This document shows, one piece after another, positions 57,155 through 64,000 of a stretch of DNA of 64,000 nucleotides (position 1 is its first letter; each line of letters opens with the position of its first letter). The stretch is from NCBI GenBank assembly GCA_029204225.1, contig CM055103.1, forward strand, positions 47,360,458 to 47,424,457, in the 5' to 3' direction. Made by a program: the position numbers and the translations under genes. The DNA is from Diphasiastrum complanatum. Its lineage: Eukaryota; Streptophyta; Lycopodiopsida; Lycopodiales; Lycopodiaceae. The notes beneath the pieces were generated by a model. That model was given only the letters and a program-made list of their open reading frames with translations, did not search any database and was not told where the DNA came from.

Positions 57155-57232
57155 CTATGCCGACGCTTACTCCATCATCGCTTTGCCGATACTGACTCCA
57201 TCATCGCTCTGCCGATGCTTACTCCATCATCA
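57155..57232. repeat. Three tandem 26-bp units
   Basis: Units at 57155-57180, 57181-57206 and 57207-57232, each CT.TGCCGA..CTTACTCCATCATCG with few changes. Two units occur in the related repeat at about 61129-61181. Confidence 0.9.
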
Positions 57233-57313
57233 TTGGCCATGTGCAGGAAAAAAATCAGTGGAACTTAGAGAAATACAAAAGAAAAACAGTTCGTGAGAGA
57301 GAGGGTAGTTCGT

Positions 57314-57344
<31 letters not shown>

Positions 57345-57977
57345 TGCGTAGGATAGATGTATGATGGCATTATTCTTGGGTTTTGGAGTCAGCATTGATG
57401 ATTATTAATCTGCCTCATGCCTTTCAATCTTCATAGCTAATCAAGAATGCCAATAGCGCCCGAGCTCCATGGGTCAGATCTGCACACAACAAAAAAGGTG
57501 CTACTACTTGTGGTGCAGCGACCCACTTTCCTCCTAATTGTAACTATGGCCTTTCCACAAATGGTGTGCGGAGTAGATCCATATAGATGAAAAAAAATTT
57601 CTATTCTAGTTAATAGATCACCTGGCTAAATAACTGGAATGAATGCAATTGTGAATGAAAAAACATTTGTTGTTTAATTAGAAGAGCCTCTCTAAATCCA
57701 TTTTGAATCAAACAATCGCTGAGCTATGATAACTTTTTATCCCTTTTTCTGGCATGTACTGAACATTTAAGCATACACCGTAAAGGTTTCTACACTTCTA
57801 TCCTTCCCAACAGACAATGAATTCATAAAATAAAGTGCCTCTACAGAACTTTTATGCACACCACAACAATTAGGAATCATTATCATTCCAATCTCTTAGC
57901 TCATTTTATGTCAGCTCCCCAAATAGTCGCTCCATTGCTCACATTACAGACATCCAACTAAGAAAAAAATACGTACC
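57184..57977 (+). repeat. Direct repeat D1, copy 1 (about 0.8 kb)
   Basis: Matches 61131-61979 in the same orientation with scattered mismatches, including a (GA)n tract (57316-57340) and 'cccaacagacaatgaattca'. Ends exactly after 'gtacctttcta'. The ends are not TG...CA. Confidence 0.9.
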
Positions 57978-58916
57978 TTTCTACTGGAAAATTCATATGA
58001 CGGAGGCCCAATCAGATTCATCACCTCAAATTTGATTTTGGGGCAGGATGTATCTTCAAAACTTTCAGAAGCAAGGTCTGGACTGGAGTTACATGTATTT
58101 GTAGTCGATACCACAACAACAAGCCACGGTGCGATCAAAAGCTATCCATGAGGTAAAAGCAATCAAAAGCTATCAAAAGCCATAGTGCAATCAAAATCAA
58201 GCCACGATGCGATCAAGCCTTGCACCATTCCTGCCATCATCTACACTATAACACGCCAGATGTCAGATGCATAGCAACTACGTGAAGATTCATGAGAGAT
58301 AAACTACGATGAGAAATCTTAAACATTTAATTTTGAGTATAGTTCATAGGTAAATTGGCTATAAATCGATTAATCTGGTTAATATGGACTGTTTGTAGCG
58401 AAATTACAATGTTTAGCTAGTTGCATGTTGAGGATGGAAAGTTTTTCCCTGAATCCTGTAGAGAATCTGCTTGTTGGAACATGATGGAAAGTGCAACGAT
58501 CTAATTTTTTATGTTGGTAAAACAAAGTGAGCAATGCATGTATGGTTAGTGAAATCCATCCTTACCCTGTTTGCTAATGGATCAGTATCTGTGATGCTTA
58601 GGTGAAGGCATGCAATGGGTTTTGGTCTTAATAACCTGTAGTACCTTCTGGTTAAGAAGGTTGCTGACCAAAATTTGCATGGAGAGGTTGATTTGAACTC
58701 CTAGATTGCTTTGAAGCAGTCGTTAGATAGCTAGTTCCTGACCTGCAATCACGTTTTCAGAACATGATTAAGCTGTGAAGTCTAGTGGACGGTTTGTTGT
58801 TCAATAGCTATTCTTTTTTTTTTTGTAGCTCAATGAGAGTGGTGAAAGCAAGTGGAGGGCCGTCAGCCTGATAGATCCCTCTGTGATCCGCTTTCCTTAT
58901 GATGCTATCCCTCTCT
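57978..58916. other. No gene recognised
   Basis: DNA between D1 copies. 58141-58215 has iterated ATCAAAAGC/GCGATCAAG words. A pyrimidine tract and TTTTTTTTGTAG at 58812-58829 could be a splice acceptor before the next feature. Confidence 0.35.
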
Positions 58917-59000
58917 TGCTACTTTGCTGACAACATGGGTTATTCCACGGACTGTGGCAAGTGCTATGAATTGCGCTGGCTCAACCGACAGGTGGGACGT
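58917..59000 (+). pseudogene. Possible double-psi-barrel (expansin-like) exon remnant
   Basis: Plus frame reads 'CYFADNMGYSTDCGKCYELRW' then 'LNRQ' followed by GTGGGA, a possible splice donor (58991). CGxCYE(L/I)-x-(C/W) is the pattern seen in expansin-type double-psi beta-barrel domains, where a Cys usually stands in the place of Trp. A TGA lies 14 codons upstream, so only a fragment is present. Identification is weak. Confidence 0.25.
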
Positions 59001-59394
59001 TAAAGTGTGGTTGATTCTATATTTGAAAGCGCACTTTTACCCTGCTAAACTCTAGGTGTATAGTCCTGTTTGGATAAAACTTGGTGGAACTTCTGTTGTA
59101 GGTTACCTACAAGGCAGCAATGGTGAATGAATTGTTGTTAGGTAGATGAGGAGCAATCTACCCTGCCTTAGTTGGTATCTATCTCTCTCTCTCTCACGAT
59201 TTAGAAGCCTTTTTTGCCACAAGAGATTCTGGTGGCTGGCTCTTTCTTCCTCGCTAATCCAGGGTAGGGAGCGACTGTTTGAACTTGGGTAGGGCACGAG
59301 GCTGAATGTATTTGTAGCTGATCCACGGTGCGATATATACATTGAGAACATGTTTCTCAAAATCTATAGCTAGAGAAGACAATTTACCAAGTAA

Positions 59395-59890
59395 CCATTC
59401 ATATCCAAAAATTAAATCAGTGCGGGCTAGGTCTAAAACATGAGTGACTATCTAATTCTCTATGTCTTTGTATCAAAACTGGGAGATTTCGACACTTTTA
59501 CGTTCCAAGTCTCCAACTCTGCTCCTAAAGCTAGATAAACTCTGTATGTATGATTATTGGCTCAATTTTCAAGCTGAGTTTCTACACAAGACGAGAATTA
59601 ATGAAATTATGAGTAGAACCACTGTCTAATAAAATACTTACTTCTTGATTTTTAATTGTGCCTGTTAAACGAAATAGTTCATTAGGCAAGAAAGAAGCAA
59701 TACTAAAAGAACATTCACACTCACAATCAGACAAATTAAATTCCAAAGTTTTATCTTTACCCCTTGAAATATCAATCATATGTGCCGCAGGTTTTTTTTT
59801 TTCTCTGGACAAAACTTTATCATATGTCCAGCCTTATCGCAAATGAAACAAAGATTTGTTTTCTTAGCCTTCATCTAGGACATAGATTTC
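59395..59890 (-). pseudogene. Ty3/gypsy zinc knuckle and aspartic protease fragment
   Basis: Minus strand: CCHC knuckle CFICDKAGHMIKFC (about 59810-59860), one frame change, then the 59812-59582 frame with 'FRLTGTIKNQEVSILLDSGS' and 'THNFIN', the classic plant gypsy retropepsin with intact DSG. Further on, after stops, 'LARTDLIFGYEWL' corresponds to the protease end (D-x-I-L-G-x-x-W-L). RT and beyond are absent. It is a family distinct from the 47-55 kb element. Confidence 0.88.
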
Positions 59891-61130
59891 TTCAACTTTT
59901 TATTCTTCGGTTGTTGGAGTTCCTGTGAGATTTCTAGAAGTTCACACAAAACAATATCTATCTATAGGTTCTATGGCTAAATCACAATCTAGCATTCTAG
60001 TAATAAAAAATTTATTACTTTCACATGTGTGAGAAAAGTAGAAAGAAAATTAATGTATGAGGAAAGCCTTATCCTCGAGTAGAGAGAGACTCGACAATTC
60101 AAGCTTACTAGATAAAAATCCAAATGACAAGAGAATAGCTTCAATGCTTGATTCATCATCAAAAATTGTGAGAAAACTCACATACATATATAATAGATGG
60201 GATTACCTCGAGGTAGATCAGCCCTCAAATCTTATTGTTCCACTTATAAGAGTAGTTTCTACCAAAAAAATGACACCTACCACTTTGCATGTTGAGAAAT
60301 GCAAGTCTACCTACATTTTTCATACTTATGTGACTTTCTAGAATACATATGTACAAATGTTCATGAATGTGCCAATACAAGTCTTAGTTTGCTTTCCATG
60401 TCACTTTTGACAAACTTGACTTAATGCATGTGAAGTGGCTCGAGTTCCTACCAAGCCAAAATTGGCCTTTTCATGTTCTACACCTACATGAATGATGGAA
60501 AACTTCATCAACCCCAAAAGTCAAGATAGATGGGTTTTTTATTTTCAACACTCCTAAAAAGTTATCTATTTGACTTAAACATTGATCATAGAATTAATCC
60601 AAAATTGGACCTATGCTTGATGAAGGAACTTTTACCCAAAGGTTTGGTGAGTAGATATGTAATACATGATGTTGTACTATTAATATGTGCCAAATAGATC
60701 TCTCCTCCTGTTATGTCCATGTCTTGTATAAGGGAATCAGAATAATTCCTGACATGGATAGTCGGGTCACTCCAGTTGTATGTGGTTATTAGTTATACCA
60801 CATCATTCCGGACGTGATCGTTTCAAGTAATTAATAATCATATGAGGGCCCAGACCTATAATTGGACATAGGAGCACATGCATGGTGAATGACTCCTTTA
60901 ATGCAAAAATAGGAGGTCGGTAGCTCAATATAGGCTGCATGGGGATCCTAAGGAAAATATTCTCTCCTCTTGAAGAGAATATATACCATGGAAACTCACC
61001 CATCTCCCTATTGGAATTTCAGATTCTTGAGCCAGGTTTCCTCTCCTCTCTTGTGTTCATTCATTTTGGCTTGGGGGTGGATTGGTTAGGGTATTGACTA
61101 TCCTCTCCATATTGGTTGGGTGGTTCATGC
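59891..61130. other. No gene recognised; one 94-aa frame
   Basis: Frame 60057-60341 (plus) encodes a basic 94-aa sequence with no recognised domain. 60640-61060 contains short inverted words (CTCTTGAAGAG near 60968) but no element ends were found. Confidence 0.3.
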
Positions 61131-61286
61131 TCTGCCGATACTAACTCCATCATCGCTCTGCCAATGCTGACTCCATCATCATTGGCATGTGCAGGTAAAA
61201 AATCAGTGGAACTTAGAGAAATACAAAAGAAAAACAGTTCGTGAGAGAGAGGGTAGTTCGTGAGAGAGGGGGAGGGTAGTTCTTGA

Positions 61287-61343
<57 letters not shown>

Positions 61344-61979
61344 TGCGTAGGATAGATGTATGATGGCATTATTCTTGGGTTTTGGAGTCAGCACTGATGA
61401 TTATTAATCTGCCTCACGCCTTTCAATCTTCATAGCTAATCAAGAATGCCAATAGAGCTCCATGGGTCATATCTGCACACAACAAAAAAGGTGCTACTAC
61501 TTGTGGTGCAGCGACCCACTTTCCAGCTAAATGTAACTATGGCCTTTCCACAAATGGTGTGCTGAGTAGATCCATATAGATGAAAAAAGAAATTTCTATT
61601 CTGATTAGTAGATCGCCTAGCTAAATATCCAGAATGGATGGAATTGTGAATGGAAAAACATTTGTTGTTTAATTAGAAGAGCGTCCCTAAATCCATCTTG
61701 AATCAAACAATCGCTGAGCTATCATAATTTTTAATCCCTTTTTCTGGCATGTACTGAACATTTGAGCATACACCGTAAAGGTTTCTGCACTTCTATCCTT
61801 CCCAACAGACAATGAATTCACAAAATAAAGTGCCTCTACAGAACTTTTATGCACACCACAACAATTAGAAATCATTATCATTCCGATCTCTCAGCTCATT
61901 TTATGTCAGCTCCCCAAATGGTCGCTCCATTGCTCACATTACAGACATCCAACTAAGAAAAAAATATGTACCTTTCTAG
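61131..61979 (+). repeat. Direct repeat D1, copy 2 (about 0.85 kb)
   Basis: Second copy, 3.95 kb downstream. It has a longer (GA)n tract (about 61290-61337) and an additional GTAGTT...GAGAG iteration. It ends at the same 'tacctttcta' as copy 1, after which the two flanks are unrelated. Confidence 0.9.
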
Positions 61980-63398
61980 AAACAAAAGCACATTGCTTCT
62001 GAAATTGTACATAACTGCTGTGATTCAACATGAACAATAAGGGTCAATATAGCAAAATGGAATAATGTACAGGAGTCACAGCAAGAAGTATTACGAAGGG
62101 AATTGTTGGACCCCTTGTATGAAGAAAATGACAAAATTCTTGATGAGCTGCTCAACATCAAAGAGAACATGATAGATTCGACAACCGTACTTGTACACTT
62201 AGAGTATATACTGTGAAATTTCACACATGTGGGAATGCCCTAAAGTGTGTGAATGATCTCCTAAGCAAGCTTGTGCACTTGTTGATGGATGCTAGATTGA
62301 ATTCCAAGATCTAGATTAAAAAACTAAGGCATAGAGGCAAAGATGGATGCATATGCTGATAACCAAGGTACATACACTTGAAACGAAGTGATTCTTGAAA
62401 AAACTAAGTAAAATTAAGCTTCTCTCCTCGAGTAGAGACTTTGCTTACATTCAACTTTAAGCAATGTAAGGCTAATCTAGCCCTCTTCTTGTATTTTAGT
62501 TGTTCTTGGGCAGCTTGAGGCTCTTCCTCAACTCCTAAAATAGTATCAAAGATGTCATGGATCACAAGTAGTGATTCCATCCTCACTTTTCAAATGGAAT
62601 AGCTTGTGGAAGTTAGTTTCTCACTATATTCTAACAAATATCCCACCCATGGATGACATTGTGAATGAAAGCCTATGAGATGCACAAAGATCTCTTGATA
62701 AAGAGTGAACTAAGATAGATTTCTAGCTTTCCAATAAGCTTCTAATCTTGGCCCAATCAACCTAGTTCAACTTGGATGATGGTATAATAGATCTACTCCA
62801 AATATCCTACCAAATCACTCCTCCAAAAAATTGATTCTAGTACAATTTTGTTTGATATTTCACACACACTTAAGATATGAACAAATCAGCCTTATAGATC
62901 TAATCTAATGCTTCAAAATGAATTGCTTCAATGAATCAAAACACTATTTGATCACTAGCATTCAATAGATTGAACTAGATCTCTAGACAATGCACCAAAA
63001 ACCTTGAATTTTGGACCAGTATGCACATTTTTGGGTCAAAAACACTAAAGGAAGTTAATTTGAAGGTTGCTATATGGTTTCACACGTGTGGACAATACAT
63101 CAGCAGCTCACAAATCGATCTTGACCAAAATATTGATAGTACCTTTCTCCTTGAACTCACCCTCTCAAGTAAAGGGTTAATCATAAAGCACGCAAGAACT
63201 TTTGTGCTATCTTGAATTTGAAAATCAAGGCTTTCAAAGATCCAGATTAAGGGGGGATGTCTCTCTACTAATCTAGATCCATTCACTGGTTGTTATAAAT
63301 ACTTGTACAACCGCATATTCTATAGATACCTTGTTTTCTAACAATCTGCAGAAATACAAAGGAATAATGATAGTGTCTTGATGACATAGTTGACACTG
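61980..63398. other. No gene recognised
   Basis: AT-rich DNA. Frames are short and without motif. CACACATGTGGGA at 62222 and CACACGTGTGGAC at 63081 are similar words 860 bp apart with a CAC(A/G)TGTG palindrome. Confidence 0.35.
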
Positions 63399-63490
63399 AC
63401 TATTCAGCCATCCTTTGACTATTTGGCCTACTCTGACTATTCATCGGTCATGTCTACTCTACCGAGATCGACTATTTGTCGGACAGCCGA
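63399..63490. repeat. Short array of GACTATT(T/C)xxCGG motifs
   Basis: Four copies of GACTATT followed by CAGCC, TGGCC, CATCGG or TGTCGG at about 63402, 63418, 63437 and 63471. Such spaced motifs are common in LTR U3 regions; similar TCGATAGTT/GTCGAC words occur at 43000-43205. Confidence 0.6.
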
Positions 63491-64000
63491 CATCGACAAT
63501 TTTACTTCACCAATTTCTCGTATGTCAATATTAACTCCAAAAGTTGACTCGAACAATTGATGGCTCATCAGTACCTTCATCACGAGCAGACATATTCAAA
63601 TATCGTCCGAAGGCGACTTTCAACAGTATGTAGTGCCGTAATCCTAATTGTAAAGTACAGATTAACTATTCTTTTAATTAGTTAGCCACGTGTGTATATT
63701 CAGCGGCTTATTAGTTGTTTTGGTTAAGCTCTACACACATTGAATCAGCTCAATCATCTACCAAGTCGATCAATCGAGCATCCAGAGTGCAATTGTTTTG
63801 TTCTCTCTCTCCGGTATTACAGAGTATTGATTCAAGAAGAACACGACTATGTATGCATTCAAACTGTATTTCTTCATGACTAAATAATCAATGTTACAAT
63901 AATCTAGGTTGTGTATGTCATCTTGAATGCTCATTTAATTCATAATCTGATCATTTCTTCCTAATAGATAAACTCGTTCGTGGATTAAATTGTTTTGTAT
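63491..64000. other. Possible LTR-like DNA at window end, unproven
   Basis: Contains CCACGTGTGTATATTC near 63688, a CTCTCTCTC tract at 63803 and 'attacagagtattgattcaagaagaac', typical of LTR R/U5 text, but no PBS or second copy is inside the window. Confidence 0.3.

Noticed and set aside
1-64000. CRISPR arrays, rRNA genes or prokaryotic operons
   Set aside because: No regularly spaced identical repeats with unique spacers, no rRNA text, and no bacterial-type gene packing; content is plant transposable elements.

Overview
The window is retrotransposon-rich nuclear DNA of a land plant. It is AT-rich and full of microsatellites. It holds Ty1/copia and Ty3/gypsy debris, Helitron-type 3' ends, a tRNA-derived SINE insertion and Penelope-type reverse transcriptases. 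I recognise no intact host gene. The species cannot be named; a large-genome fern, lycophyte or gymnosperm would fit the element mix, but that is inference.

Layout. (1) 1-6625 is a 1.65-kb inverted repeat whose arms each carry an LTR 3' end, a primer-binding site and a leader. Between them is a gypsy fragment (3.4-4.6 kb) shortened by two internal deletions. (2) 6.6-8.7 kb has no recognised gene except a short cysteine-rich reading frame. (3) 8669-44838 is best read as one large, decayed inverted duplication. Outer arms are 8669-21433 and 35268-44838, inner arms 24808-27612 and 32163-34297, and a 4.5-kb unpaired centre lies at 27.6-32.2 kb. The arms are made of older transposable elements. 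The left arm alone carries a nearly complete copia element (9201-15093), and the right arm preserves its empty target site at 43956-43960. (4) 45.2-46.9 kb holds an orphan ORF and a copia gag-integrase fragment, cut at about 46.93 kb against a gypsy element on the other strand (46.93-54.8 kb). (5) 54.8-64 kb is a mosaic with an 0.8-kb direct repeat 4 kb apart, a gypsy zinc-knuckle/protease fragment and a possible double-psi-barrel exon remnant.

How the parts relate. No genes cooperate as a pathway; the story is element insertion, inverted duplication and decay. The order of events can be read: copia, Penelope-like and Helitron-like elements inserted first; the block was then duplicated in inverted orientation; afterwards each arm lost different pieces (left: 38.2-40.4 kb and 44.1-44.5 kb equivalents; right: about 0.37 kb of the Penelope 3' part), and the 9.2-15.1 kb copia inserted into the left arm only. 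The most unusual items are the palindromic architecture, the Penelope-like family with three copies, a copia element with non-TG/CA LTR ends verified by its empty site, and a gypsy family whose gag-like ORF lies downstream of integrase in two copies.
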